Assembly: GCA_904395815.1 (NCBI GenBank)
Contig: CAJFOC010000008.1
Coordinates: forward strand, 1-64,000
Reading direction: 5' to 3'
Source of the DNA: an uncultured Holdemania sp.
GTDB taxonomy: Bacteria; Bacillota_I; Bacilli_A; Erysipelotrichales; Erysipelotrichaceae
Length of the DNA stretch: 64,000 nucleotides
The position numbers and the translations under genes were made by a program. How positions within the stretch are numbered: position 1 is the stretch's first letter; every line of letters starts with the position of its first letter. Positions 16,485 through 25,907 of this stretch are shown here, piece by piece. The notes below the pieces were generated by a model. It searched no databases, was not told where the DNA came from, and saw only the letters and a list, made by a program, of their open reading frames with translations.

Positions 16485-17401
16485 GATTCCTCCTTCAGCC
16501 AGTTTTCGACTTCGCTGATCACCTGCTGTTTCTGGCTCGCATCGCTGACGTCCAGCCAGCGTACCGGCGTCTGATGGGTAAACCAGGTCATCTGCCGGCG
16601 GGCAAACTGACGGGTATGAATCAGAATCTGTTCCCGAACCTGCTCCCGCGTCTGCTGCCCTTCAAAAAAGCCACGCCATTCCTTGTATCCGATTCCCTGC
16701 ATCGACTGATCCTCAAAGGTCACTCCCTGCCTCAGAAGACCCGCCACCTCATCCTGCAATCCATTGGCCAGCATCGTATCCACCCGCCGTTCAATCCGTT
16801 CCCTCAGCTGCTCACGCGGCAGCGTCAGCCCCAGAATGAAGGCGTCGTACACCATCTCATGCTTCTGCTGAGCTTCCAGCTCGCTTTTGGATTGCGAGGA
16901 CAGCTCGGCGATCACCAGCGCACGGATAAGCCGGCGCCGATTGTGGGGGTGAATCTGACTGGCAGCCTGAGGATCCCGCTGCCGCAGCCGCTCCGCAAGC
17001 TGTTCGGCCGGCCATTGTTCCAGCTCACGGGTCAGCTGCTGATGACGGGGATCCTGCGGCAGAAATGTATAATCGTAAAGCACTGCCTTGATGTACAGCC
17101 CGGTCCCCCCCACCAGCATCGGCAGATGTCCCCGGCTGAGAATCTGATCGATATCCCGGCGAGCCGATTGCTGAAAATCGGCCACGCTGATCCGCTCTTT
17201 CGGATCGAGGATGTCCAGATGATGATGCGCGATCCCCGCACGCTCCGCGGCCGTCACCTTGCCGGAGCCGATATCCAGGCCACGGAATACCTGAATAGCA
17301 TCGCCGCTGACAATCTCTCCCTGAAAACGCCGGGCCAGCTGCAGCGACAGCTCCGTTTTTCCCACGCCGGTCGGGCCGACAATCGTCAGTACCTTATTCA
17401 T
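16448..17401 (-). CDS. miaA: tRNA dimethylallyltransferase
   Basis: MiaA adds the dimethylallyl group to A37 of UNN-decoding tRNAs. From the ATG at 17401 it has 317 residues. Motifs are the P-loop GPTGVGKTELS, 'EIVSGDAIQVFRGLDIGSGK', 'HHLDILDP' and 'VGGTGLYIKA'. The ATG overlaps the mutL stop as ATGA; open frame continues upstream but is only mutL out of frame. The 3' end overlaps tcdA by 37 nt, which adds an unusual short tail. mutSL followed by miaA is a common Firmicute gene order. Confidence 0.96.
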   Translation of the reverse strand: MNKVLTIVGPTGVGKTELSLQLARRFQGEIVSGDAIQVFRGLDIGSGKVTAAERAGIAHHHLDILDPKERISVADFQQSARRDIDQILSRGHLPMLVGGTGLYIKAVLYDYTFLPQDPRHQQLTRELEQWPAEQLAERLRQRDPQAASQIHPHNRRRLIRALVIAELSSQSKSELEAQQKHEMVYDAFILGLTLPREQLRERIERRVDTMLANGLQDEVAGLLRQGVTFEDQSMQGIGYKEWRGFFEGQQTREQVREQILIHTRQFARRQMTWFTHQTPVRWLDVSDASQKQQVISEVENWLKEESCSKPCGKESIF

Positions 17402-19206
17402 CGCTGAAACTCCCGGATCAGCTGTTTTTCCGTGATCGTGATGAACGTCGGCCGGCCATGAGGACAATGATAGGGCTGACGGCAGCGCGCCAGCTGTTCG
17501 ATCACCTGCTGCATTTCTTCCAGCGACAGAACCCGGTTGAAGCGAATCGAATGGTGACAGGCGATGGTCGCCAATCGATGCCGCTGCAGATCCTGCGCCC
17601 GTACCTCTCGTCCCTCTTTCCACAGATCGATGACATCCTGCAGAAAAGCCTGTTCGTCAATCTCGCTCATCCAGGATGGCAGCTGACGGCAGATCAGCGT
17701 ATCCTGACCAAAGCTTTCCAGCTGAATGGACATCGGCGCCAGCACTTCGTTGATCTGCGGCAGACGGGAAACCACCGCTCCGCTGCCTTCCAGAACAATC
17801 GGCACCAGCAGCGTCTGCATCTGCGGATGCGGCTGGGCAAAGCGGTCTTCCACCTCTTCAAAATGAACCCGTTCCTGCGCCGCGTGCTGATCGATGATGT
17901 ACAACGCCTGTTCATCCTGCGCCAGAATGTAGCGTCCGTGCATCTGCGCCAGCACCTGCATCTGCGGAAAACGCTGCGGACGAACCGGCTGCAGCGTCTG
18001 TTCCTGTTCTTCAGACAGAGAACCGGCCACGGTTGTTTGTTCTGAAACGGAAGGCAGCGGCGAAGCATGAGGCGAAGCGGATGCGATCTGCTGGCGTTGT
18101 TTCCAGTGCTGCGCCGCCACAGAATCCTCGCGAACCTGTTCTCTCTGGCTGTCCTGCGCCTCAAACAAACTCTGGATTTCCACCTTTTCCTCAGTCCGGG
18201 ACAAGGTCACCTGCGGCGCCTGCATGTGCGCGCGCAGCGTTTCGCTCAGCGTCTGACGGATCAGATATTCAAGCTGCTGCTCCTTGGACAGGCGAACCTC
18301 CCACTTGGACGGATGCACGTTGACATCGCACAGATGCGAATCCATCCGGATATCCAGCACCGCCAGCGGATAACGCTCAGCGGGAATGTACTCCTGATAG
18401 GCGGCCAGAATCGCTTTCTGAATGCGATAGGAGCGGATCATCCGCTCATTGATGAACACGGTCATGTAATTGCGGGAAGCGCGCGTTTGCGAAGGCAGAG
18501 CGATCATGCCGTAAATCCGGTAATCCATATCCTCCCCCCGCACTTCGATGCACTGACGCGCCAGCTGACGGCCATACACCGCGGCAATGACCTCCTGCAG
18601 GCTGCCGTTTCCGCTGGTGCGGAACACTTCCTTGCCATCGTGAATCAAACGGAAGGCAATGGCCGGATAGCTGAGCGCGAATTTCTGCACGACATCCAGA
18701 ATCAGCGAGCTCTCATAAGGAACCGACTTCAGATGCTTCAGCCGGGCCGGCGTTTTCTGAAACAGTCCGCTGACGCTTACCTGCGTTCCCCGATTGCATG
18801 GATAAGGACGGGCTGACTGCCGCTGGCCATAACGCACCTCAACCCGGGTCGATTCCTCGCCATTGTTGGTCAACAGCGTCAGATGGGATACCGACGCGAT
18901 CGACGGCAGCGCTTCGCCGCGAAAACCCAGTGTTCCGATCGCCCACAGATCTTCAGCCGAATGAATTTTACTGGTGGCATGCCGCTCAAAACAAAGACAG
19001 GCATCCTCCCGATCCATCCCGATCCCGTTATCGGTAACTTCCATGCTTTCGATCCCGCCCTGCGCGATCTGAATTTCAATCCGTGTCGCCTTCGCGTCAA
19101 TGGCATTCTCAACCAGTTCCTTGATGACCCCCATCGGCCGCTCCACTACCTCGCCAGCCGCGATCATGTTGGTCAGATGCGCGTCCAGCTGACGGATTCT
19201 TGCCAT
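17398..19206 (-). CDS. mutL: DNA mismatch repair protein MutL
   Basis: MutL couples MutS mismatch recognition to strand incision. The 602 residues show the GHKL ATPase motifs ('ELVENAIDAKATRIEI', 'DNGIGM', 'GFRGEALPSIASV', 'GTQVSVSGLFQKTPARLK') and, after a Gln/Ser-rich linker (about 330-420), the C-terminal endonuclease domain with DQHA-x2-E-x4-E and 'CPHGRPT'. The endonuclease motif marks it as the self-nicking MutL of MutH-less bacteria. It begins 22 bp after mutS. Confidence 0.97.
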   Translation of the reverse strand: MARIRQLDAHLTNMIAAGEVVERPMGVIKELVENAIDAKATRIEIQIAQGGIESMEVTDNGIGMDREDACLCFERHATSKIHSAEDLWAIGTLGFRGEALPSIASVSHLTLLTNNGEESTRVEVRYGQRQSARPYPCNRGTQVSVSGLFQKTPARLKHLKSVPYESSLILDVVQKFALSYPAIAFRLIHDGKEVFRTSGNGSLQEVIAAVYGRQLARQCIEVRGEDMDYRIYGMIALPSQTRASRNYMTVFINERMIRSYRIQKAILAAYQEYIPAERYPLAVLDIRMDSHLCDVNVHPSKWEVRLSKEQQLEYLIRQTLSETLRAHMQAPQVTLSRTEEKVEIQSLFEAQDSQREQVREDSVAAQHWKQRQQIASASPHASPLPSVSEQTTVAGSLSEEQEQTLQPVRPQRFPQMQVLAQMHGRYILAQDEQALYIIDQHAAQERVHFEEVEDRFAQPHPQMQTLLVPIVLEGSGAVVSRLPQINEVLAPMSIQLESFGQDTLICRQLPSWMSEIDEQAFLQDVIDLWKEGREVRAQDLQRHRLATIACHHSIRFNRVLSLEEMQQVIEQLARCRQPYHCPHGRPTFITITEKQLIREFQR

Positions 19207-19227
19207 GTCCTCTCTCCTTTCTTCCGC

Positions 19228-21753
19228 TTATTTTTTCTCTTTCAGCTGCTGCTGCAGATCCATGATCATCTGCAGCGCCATCATCGGCGTCAGCTGATTG
19301 ACGTCCACCTGTTCCAGCTGATCCAGAATCGCCTGCTCCTTCACCGGCGCTTTCACCATTTCAACAATGCCCAGCGACTGCTGCACAACTCGCTTTTTCG
19401 ACTCCAGCTCTCTCAGCAATTCCTTGGCGCGATCCAGCACCGCTTCCGGCAAATGAGCCAGACGGGCCACGTTGATGCCATAGGAGCGGTCCGCCTTGCC
19501 TTTTTTCACCCGGTATAACAGCGTGATATCGTCATTTTCCTCATGCACCTCCACATGCACGTTGCTGACCGCCGGCAGACTCTCATCCAGCGCCGTCAGT
19601 TCATGATAATGCGTGGAAAACAGCGTTTTGGCGTGAATGCAGACGGCGATGTATTCAATCATCGCCTGGGCCAGCGCCATGCCGTCGTAGGTCGACGTCC
19701 CGCGGCCAATCTCATCGAACAGAATCAGCGAACGGTCTGTGGCCAAAGACAGCGCGTTGTTGGCCTCCGTCATTTCCACCATGAACGTGGACTGTCCGGA
19801 CAGAATGTCGTCGCTGGCGCCGATGCGGGTAAAGATCTTGTCAAATACCGGCATCCGACAGCTTTTGGCCGGCACAAAACAGCCCATCTGCGCCATCAGA
19901 ATGATCAGCGCCGCCTGCCGCATGTACGTGCTCTTACCGCCCATGTTGGGACCGGTAATGATCAGAATCTGGCTGTTCTTATCCATATGCAGGCTGTTAG
20001 CCACATACTGATGGCCGCTGACCCGTTCCAGAATCGGATGCCGTCCTTCCACAATCTCCAGCTCATCCTCGGTAAACTGCGGCCGCACATATCCGTAATC
20101 GCTGCACAGCGCCGCCAGCGAACGGAACACATCGAGATGTGCCAGCATCATCGACAGCTTCTGCAGCTTCGGCAGATAAGAGCGAATCTGTTCCAGCAGG
20201 TTGGCAAACAGCTCGCTTTCCAGCCGTACAGCCCGCTCCTGGGCATGCAGAATCGCATCCTCCCGTTCTTTCAGCTCCTGGGTGATGTAGCGCTCGGCGT
20301 TGGTCAGCGTCTGTTTGCGCACATAGCCATACTCTTCCTTCACCTGCGCTGCCGCGCCCTTGGACACTTCAATATAATAACCGAAAACCCGGTTGTAGCC
20401 GATTTTCAGCGTCTTGATGCCGGTACGCTCCTTTTCCTTGTTTTCCTGCTGCAAAATCCAGTTTTTGCCATCTTTCTGAATGCTGCGGTATTCGTCCAGC
20501 TGGGCGCTGAAGCCTTCGGCAAACATACCGCCCTCCTTGACGCTGACCGGTGGAGTCTCCACAAAAGCCCCTTCCAGCAAATCGTTCAGTTCCCTGCAGC
20601 AGTCGATGCCGGCATATTCCTGAAACACCGGCGCCCCCTCAAACAACGCCAGCATCTGCGGAATCTGCGCAATCGTCTTCTGCAGCCGCTGACAGTCAAT
20701 CGCATTGGCCGATCCATAGGCGACGCGGGCGATCAGCCGCTCCAGGTCATAAATTCCGCCCAACAGATCTTTCAGATCTTCCCGCACCATGAAATTCTGC
20801 ATCAGATATTCAATCCGGTCCTGCCGGAAAGCGATTTTCTTCCGATCCACCAATGGCCGCTCAATCCACTTTTTTAACAGCCGCGAGCCCATCGCGCTCT
20901 GGCAATGATCCAGAAACGACCACAGTGTTTCAGACTTGCTTTGAGTCCGCAGCGGCGTCACCAGTTCCAGATTCTGCTGAGTGGAAAAATCCATGTACAG
21001 CACATCGTTCTCATTTTCAATCTCTACCGGCTGTAAATGCCGCATCATCCGCTTCTGCGTTTCTGTCAGATAGTTCAGCATGATCCCGTACGCTTCCCGC
21101 TCCGGCAATTCGCGCAGCGCTTCGCACAGCGGCAGATATTCTTCCGCGATCTGATCTTCGCTGCAATAGGAAATGGCCACAGCCGACAGATCCCGTACCG
21201 CCCGGATCAGCTTTTCATCAAAGCCTTCCTTCACCACCATTTCGCGGATGTTGTTTTTCAGCAGCGTCTGCTGCAGCCTAAGAGCGTTGCGCGGAATCCG
21301 GAGCAGCTTGGTTTCCCCGGTGGACATCTCGCATACCGACAACACCAGCGCATACTGGATATCCACCACCGCCGCCAGATAGATGCTGGAACGCTCGTCA
21401 AACAGCTCGTCAATGACGGTTCCCGGCGTCACCACCTTGATCACATCCCGCCTGACCAGTCCCTTGGCCAGCGCCGGATCTTCCATCTGTTCAACAATTG
21501 CGACCTTGTATCCTTTCTGTACAAGACGCTGGATATAGCCGGTCACGGCATGAAAAGGAACTCCGCACATCGGCACCCGTTCCTTGACTCCGGCATTGCG
21601 GCCGGTCAGCACCAGATCCAGCTCACTGGACGCGATTTTCGCATCGTCAAAAAACATCTCATAAAAATCCCCCAGCCGATAAAAGACAAGGGCATCCTGA
21701 TAATTCTTTTTCACCTCAAGATATTGCTGCATCATCGGTGTATATTTTTCCAT
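19228..21753 (-). CDS. mutS: DNA mismatch repair protein MutS
   Basis: MutS binds mispairs and small loops. From the ATG at 21753 (841 residues) it begins 'MEKYTPMMQQYLEVKKNY' and carries the mismatch-probing motif in 'YRLGDFYEMFFDDA', the connector, lever and clamp regions, Walker A 'GPNMGGKSTYMRQ', Walker B 'LILFDEIGRGTSTYDG' and 'FSTHYHEL'. GGAG lies 8 nt before this ATG; an in-frame upstream start has no site. The C-terminal 'QLTPMMALQMIMDLQQQL' is the oligomerisation tail. It is the first gene of mutS-mutL-miaA-tcdA. Confidence 0.97.
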   Translation of the reverse strand: MEKYTPMMQQYLEVKKNYQDALVFYRLGDFYEMFFDDAKIASSELDLVLTGRNAGVKERVPMCGVPFHAVTGYIQRLVQKGYKVAIVEQMEDPALAKGLVRRDVIKVVTPGTVIDELFDERSSIYLAAVVDIQYALVLSVCEMSTGETKLLRIPRNALRLQQTLLKNNIREMVVKEGFDEKLIRAVRDLSAVAISYCSEDQIAEEYLPLCEALRELPEREAYGIMLNYLTETQKRMMRHLQPVEIENENDVLYMDFSTQQNLELVTPLRTQSKSETLWSFLDHCQSAMGSRLLKKWIERPLVDRKKIAFRQDRIEYLMQNFMVREDLKDLLGGIYDLERLIARVAYGSANAIDCQRLQKTIAQIPQMLALFEGAPVFQEYAGIDCCRELNDLLEGAFVETPPVSVKEGGMFAEGFSAQLDEYRSIQKDGKNWILQQENKEKERTGIKTLKIGYNRVFGYYIEVSKGAAAQVKEEYGYVRKQTLTNAERYITQELKEREDAILHAQERAVRLESELFANLLEQIRSYLPKLQKLSMMLAHLDVFRSLAALCSDYGYVRPQFTEDELEIVEGRHPILERVSGHQYVANSLHMDKNSQILIITGPNMGGKSTYMRQAALIILMAQMGCFVPAKSCRMPVFDKIFTRIGASDDILSGQSTFMVEMTEANNALSLATDRSLILFDEIGRGTSTYDGMALAQAMIEYIAVCIHAKTLFSTHYHELTALDESLPAVSNVHVEVHEENDDITLLYRVKKGKADRSYGINVARLAHLPEAVLDRAKELLRELESKKRVVQQSLGIVEMVKAPVKEQAILDQLEQVDVNQLTPMMALQMIMDLQQQLKEKK

Positions 21754-21849
21754 TGGCTTCACTCCCAAAAAAACTGTTTTCATTATAGCATGGTTTTTCT
21801 ATACCTTCATGCCGTTTTCACCTATAATAAGGGTAAGGAGGATCACGAC

Positions 21850-22383
21850 ATGAAATGCTGTACGTTGCTTGGACATGGCTTTGAAGAGCTGGAAGCGATC
21901 GGCACGCTGGCGCTGATCAAACGCAGCGGTATTGAAGCGGATCTGTACGGACTGAGCGGAGAAACGACGTCCGGAAAACATGACATTCCGATCTGCGGCC
22001 TGCTTTCCCTGAACGATCTGAATCCGGATGATTATGATCTTTTACTGCTTCCGGGCGGTCCTCATTACGTTCTGATCGAACAGAATGAAACAGCCCGTCA
22101 GCTCATCCGTACTTTTTTTGAACAGAACAAACCGGTGGCGGCGATCTGTGCCAGTCCGACTATCCTGGGACGCATGGGATATCTGAAAGGCAGAAAATAC
22201 ACCTGCTTCACCAGCATGGACGAAGACTTCGGCGGAACCTACCTCGATCAGTACGTGGTCACTGACGGTTCTCTGATCACCGGGCGCAGCGCGGCGGCAG
22301 CCATCGACTTCGGCTTCGCCATCATCGAACTGCTGCAGGGAACCGCGCAGAAACAACGAATTCAGAAAGAAATCTATTATTAG
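21850..22383 (+). CDS. DJ-1/PfpI family protein
   Basis: This 177-residue cytosolic protein starts at the ATG behind GTAAGGAGGATCACGAC. Family signs are the N-terminal 'GFEELEAIGTLALIKRSGI', 'YDLLLLPGGPHY' and the nucleophile-elbow cysteine in 'AAICASPTIL'. DJ-1 relatives in bacteria (YajL/ThiJ type) act as chaperones or glyoxalase/deglycase-like enzymes; the specific role here is open. It is a single-gene unit, divergent from mutS and closed by its own terminator. Confidence 0.93.
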   Translation: MKCCTLLGHGFEELEAIGTLALIKRSGIEADLYGLSGETTSGKHDIPICGLLSLNDLNPDDYDLLLLPGGPHYVLIEQNETARQLIRTFFEQNKPVAAICASPTILGRMGYLKGRKYTCFTSMDEDFGGTYLDQYVVTDGSLITGRSAAAAIDFGFAIIELLQGTAQKQRIQKEIYY

Positions 22384-22389
22384 TTTCAT

Positions 22390-22451
22390 GCCGGCCAGCC
22401 GCCGGCTTTTTCCTTTCTCATATGACAAAAAAAGACGGAAAATTCCGTCTT
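22390..22451. terminator. Back-to-back terminators between the convergent DJ-1 and EIIC genes
   Basis: Plus strand: GCCGG (22390-22394) pairs with CCGGC (22402-22406), then T5. Minus strand: 9-bp arms (22432-22440 with 22443-22451), then a T7 tract. Each serves one of the two convergent genes. Confidence 0.8.
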
Positions 22452-22463
22452 GAACTGAGCGTG

Positions 22464-23999
22464 TCAGGCCGCCCGTTTCATCTCTTTCATGCGCTTGCTG
22501 ATCTCATTTTTAATGATCGTGCTGCCGGCGCCAAAGTTGACTGAATACCCGGCCCGGCTCTCCACAACCCGGCTGGCTCCCAGTCGCTGAATCTGCGGAA
22601 AATTGATCAGCGTGGAATCCACAACCTGAATCGTCAGCCGCATCGGCGAGGCATGCATCATTTTGATGTTCTCCAGCCCGCCAACGGCCAGAATGAAGCC
22701 TTCCACCTTGCGCTTACTGGCGCCGGTATTGAACAGATCGAGAGCCAGATGGCGGAAATAAAAGCGGGTAAAGGCCAGATACAGCACAAACACCATCACG
22801 CCGACCAGAAGAATCATCTGGATCGTATGCTGCATATCCGGATTGCGGACATACAGCAGAAAATCAAACAGCGTTCCCGGCATCGCCGTGACGGCACTGC
22901 CGGAATAACTGTACCCCAGCGCGACGCCCATCGCCTGAAAAACGCCAAACAGCACGCCGGTCACGGCCAGATGGAACACGTACAACAGCGGCGTCAGCAC
23001 CAGCAAAAACAACTCCAGCGGCAGCAGTGTTCCCATCAACAACGATACCAGAACCGCAAGGATGAAGAAGAAACGGATTCGCCGCTTTTCCATCCTGTCG
23101 GTATAGATCGTATAAAAGCCGATAATCATTCCCGGCACCGCAAACAGGTTCAGCACATAATACGGTGTGATGAAGCGGCCGACTCCGCTGGGCGTCATCA
23201 GACTGCTGATCTGCGCCGTCCAGATGCCGACATCCCCGGAATAGTTGACGCCCAGATTATTGATCCAGGTCCCTCCCGCCTCACCGAACCAGAACACATT
23301 TCTTAGCAGCGCGCCCAGATTCAGATCCGCCAGAACGCGATCCGTGATCCCATAGACAAACAGATTCATCGGATTGGTGATGTCCGTCGCGATGAAATCA
23401 AAAATGATGTTCAGTACACGCAGCACCATCGGCCAGATCCAGACCAGTATAAATCCGGTCACCACACAGAAGATCAGCGTCAGAATCAGCGCCCACGTAT
23501 CGCGGTCAATAAAGGAGAAGAATCCGTACAGCGATTTGGTCCGCGAACGCGAATATGCGATCCGGGTAGACAGCACCACCGCCGCGCAGGCGAAAAAGCC
23601 GGTCTGCAGCGGATAGCGGATCGTATCAAACAGCGAAGAACTGGAGCTCAAACCGAAAATGGAAGAATACGCCGAAGCGGTCAGTCCCTGCTGTCCAAAC
23701 AGCATGGTGATGAGCAGAACAAGAATGTACCCGGCAATGCCGATCATGATCGGCACCGAGGAATTCGTCCGGGTCGCCAGAAATTTCAGCATGACAAAAA
23801 AAGGAAACTGAACGATAATAAAGCTGCCGGTTCTTCGCATCAGCTCCGCCACCAGCAATATATTACGATCTGTGACAGACCAGAAAACAGAGAGATTCTG
23901 ATTGGCAATCAAGGTCCCCACCCCGGTCAGTATGATCGCGATAAACAGCATTTTCAATGGAAACTGGATGATTTCCAACAAAGAATGCCATCTTCTCAT
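22464..23999 (-). CDS. PTS EIIC-like permease with degenerate EIIB domain
   Basis: The 511-residue protein has about ten TM helices over residues 1-415, laid out like glucose/maltose-type EIIC ('VPIMIGIAGYILVLLITMLFG', 'FAVPGMIIGFYTIYTDRM'), and a C-terminal EIIB-like domain (about 432-511, 'GLENIKMMHASPMRLTIQV'). The residue that aligns with the phosphorylated cysteine of EIIB (DACxTRLR) is Ser451 (codon TCG at 22649-22647), so normal phosphotransfer cannot occur through it. GAGGTGATGGT sets the start at 23999. No EIIA or sugar enzymes adjoin it. It may be a transporter, exporter or sensor that lost PTS coupling. Confidence 0.85.
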   Translation of the reverse strand: MRRWHSLLEIIQFPLKMLFIAIILTGVGTLIANQNLSVFWSVTDRNILLVAELMRRTGSFIIVQFPFFVMLKFLATRTNSSVPIMIGIAGYILVLLITMLFGQQGLTASAYSSIFGLSSSSSLFDTIRYPLQTGFFACAAVVLSTRIAYSRSRTKSLYGFFSFIDRDTWALILTLIFCVVTGFILVWIWPMVLRVLNIIFDFIATDITNPMNLFVYGITDRVLADLNLGALLRNVFWFGEAGGTWINNLGVNYSGDVGIWTAQISSLMTPSGVGRFITPYYVLNLFAVPGMIIGFYTIYTDRMEKRRIRFFFILAVLVSLLMGTLLPLELFLLVLTPLLYVFHLAVTGVLFGVFQAMGVALGYSYSGSAVTAMPGTLFDFLLYVRNPDMQHTIQMILLVGVMVFVLYLAFTRFYFRHLALDLFNTGASKRKVEGFILAVGGLENIKMMHASPMRLTIQVVDSTLINFPQIQRLGASRVVESRAGYSVNFGAGSTIIKNEISKRMKEMKRAA

Positions 24000-24069
24000 A
24001 CCATCACCTCGTTTATTATGATAACATGGAGTCACATCAGATTCAAATGAAAGGAGTGGTTTCACAACG

Positions 24070-24495
24070 ATGAAGCTGAAGCTTGCCCAAACCCAATCAG
24101 ATTTCTTCCGGATCGTCAGAATCCGCACGGCAGTGTTTGTCGAAGAACAGCATGTCGATATTAAAATAGAACAGGACGCGCAGGATGATACCGCCCTTCA
24201 CTGGCTGGTGGAGGATGACGATGGCCAGGCTATCGCCTGCTGCCGCGGGCTGGCCGAGGGCGATGTTCTTCAGATCGGCCGGGTTGCCGTTTTGAAACCG
24301 GTTCGCGGCCGGCACGTCGGTCGTTTCCTGATGCTGGGTCTGGAACAGGATCCGGCGCTGAAACCATTTTCCCGGCTGCGGGTTCATGCCCAGATTCAGG
24401 TGGAAGGCTTTTATGCCTCATTGGGATACCGTACCGTTTCCGCCCCTTTTGAGGAGGCCGGCATCCTCCACGTCACGATGGAGAAACAGCGATGA
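24070..24495 (+). CDS. GNAT family N-acetyltransferase (ElaA/YjcF-like)
   Basis: This 141-residue single-domain GNAT has 'FRIVRIRTAVFVEEQHVD' at the N terminus (typical of the YjcF/ElaA group), the acetyl-CoA loop region 'IGRVAVLKPVRGRHVGRFLM' and the C-terminal 'FYASLGYRTVS'. The substrate is unknown. The stop codon overlaps the rodA-like start (ATGA at 24492-24495), so the two are co-translated. It is divergent from the EIIC gene. Confidence 0.92.
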   Translation: MKLKLAQTQSDFFRIVRIRTAVFVEEQHVDIKIEQDAQDDTALHWLVEDDDGQAIACCRGLAEGDVLQIGRVAVLKPVRGRHVGRFLMLGLEQDPALKPFSRLRVHAQIQVEGFYASLGYRTVSAPFEEAGILHVTMEKQR

Positions 24496-25688
24496 GTCAG
24501 GTTCTGGAACAGACGCGCAAGAAATTCCATATCGACCGCTCGCTGTCGCTGCTGTTGCTGCTGTTGATGGCAACCTCGCTGCTGGCGGTGTATTGCGCGG
24601 ATCCGATCATGTCCTCCCAGCTGCAGGGAACGCACCTCTGGCTGAAACAGGGCGTCTGGTATGTGACCGGTTTTCTGTTATTGGCGTTTCTGACCCGGTT
24701 CGGCATCGACCGGCTGTTTACCGGCGTCAAGATTTTCTACTGGGTGCTGATGGTGCTGCTGGCTGTTCTGCTGGTTGACCGCTATCTCATCGATCTGCCC
24801 GACATCCTCGTCCGGCCTGTCAACGGAACGACGGCCTGGTATCAGATTCCGGGGCTGGGAACCTTTCAGCCCAGCGAATTCATGAAAGTGGTGCTGATCA
24901 TCATGATTGCCAATATTATTCACGAGCACAATCAGCACAAAACGGAAATGAGCTTCGCCAGTGATTTTCAGCTGTTCTGGAAGGTAGGCAAGATCGCGCT
25001 GCCGCCGCTGGCGCTGATCTTTCTGGAACCGGATACGGGTGTCCCGCTGATCATCGTCATCTCCATTCTCGTCATGCTGGCCGTCTCCGGCGTTCGCCGC
25101 GAATGGGTATGGCTCGGCTGCTTCTGTCTGGTCGTCGGGTTTTTCGGCATCATTCTGTTATTCGAATTTTATCCGAATGTGCTGTCATCCCTTTTGGGCG
25201 GCGGCTATCGGATGCGCAGAATCTACGGCTGGCTGGAAACGGAGCGCTACATCAACAGCTGGGGCAATCAGCTGTACACCTCGCTTCTGACCATCGGTTC
25301 CTCCGGACTGACCGGACATGGTTTTCGCGAAGTGCTGATCCGGTTCCCGGAGCCGCAGACCGATTTCATCTTTTCCGTTATCGGTCAGAATTTCGGCTTT
25401 CTCGGCACCTCAGCCGTGGTGTTGATGATCACGGCGTTCGATCTCAAGCTGATCCGTATCGCCATGCAGTACGAACTGCCGCGGGAACGATACATGATTG
25501 CCGGAATGCTGGGCATGCTGCTGTTTCAGCAGGTCGTCAACATGGGCATGGTCATCGGTCTGTTTCCGATCACCGGCATCACGCTGCCCTTTATCTCCTA
25601 TGGCGGCTCCAGTATGCTGTCCTATATGATTCCTCTGGCGATCGTTTTCTACATGAGTTCCGAAAACAAAGCCAGACTGATGCACTGA
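24492..25688 (+). CDS. rodA: SEDS-family peptidoglycan glycosyltransferase (RodA/FtsW type)
   Basis: SEDS proteins polymerise lipid II into glycan strands together with a class B PBP. The 398 residues contain about ten TM helices with 'WYQIPGLGTFQPSEFMKV', 'FLEPDTGVPLII' and 'GLFPITGITLPFISYGGSS', all hallmark SEDS motifs. I call it RodA-like by length and by the lack of a division-gene neighbourhood; FtsW cannot be excluded. GGAG lies 8 nt before the ATG inside the GNAT gene. It ends at a strong terminator. Confidence 0.93.
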   Translation: MSQVLEQTRKKFHIDRSLSLLLLLLMATSLLAVYCADPIMSSQLQGTHLWLKQGVWYVTGFLLLAFLTRFGIDRLFTGVKIFYWVLMVLLAVLLVDRYLIDLPDILVRPVNGTTAWYQIPGLGTFQPSEFMKVVLIIMIANIIHEHNQHKTEMSFASDFQLFWKVGKIALPPLALIFLEPDTGVPLIIVISILVMLAVSGVRREWVWLGCFCLVVGFFGIILLFEFYPNVLSSLLGGGYRMRRIYGWLETERYINSWGNQLYTSLLTIGSSGLTGHGFREVLIRFPEPQTDFIFSVIGQNFGFLGTSAVVLMITAFDLKLIRIAMQYELPRERYMIAGMLGMLLFQQVVNMGMVIGLFPITGITLPFISYGGSSMLSYMIPLAIVFYMSSENKARLMH

Positions 25689-25690
25689 AA

Positions 25691-25715
25691 CAGGCGCCTG
25701 CGGGCGCCTGTTTTT
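25691..25715 (+). terminator. Intrinsic terminator after the rodA-like gene
   Basis: 8-bp GC arms (25691-25698 with 25703-25710), TGCG loop and T5. Confidence 0.9.
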
Positions 25716-25827
25716 CTATCTGTGACAAGACGGTCTGCCTTGCAATCGAACGATTATGGATAAAGCGCAGGTTCATCCGACAAGATACTTCATTCAGGAC
25801 TTTGATGAACCCCTGTAAAACAAAACA

Positions 25828-25869
25828 ACCCCACACGAAGAGTCCTCACGGTCTGGCTGCGCATGGGGT
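25828..25869 (-). terminator. Intrinsic terminator after the XRE-helical protein gene
   Basis: ACCCCA (25828-25833) pairs with TGGGGT (25864-25869). The minus-strand exit is GTTGTTTTGTTTT. The loop is long but contains further pairing. Confidence 0.6.
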
Positions 25870-25907
25870 GATTTTTGGTGTCAGTGCTGTGCTTTATGAA
25901 AAGTTTT

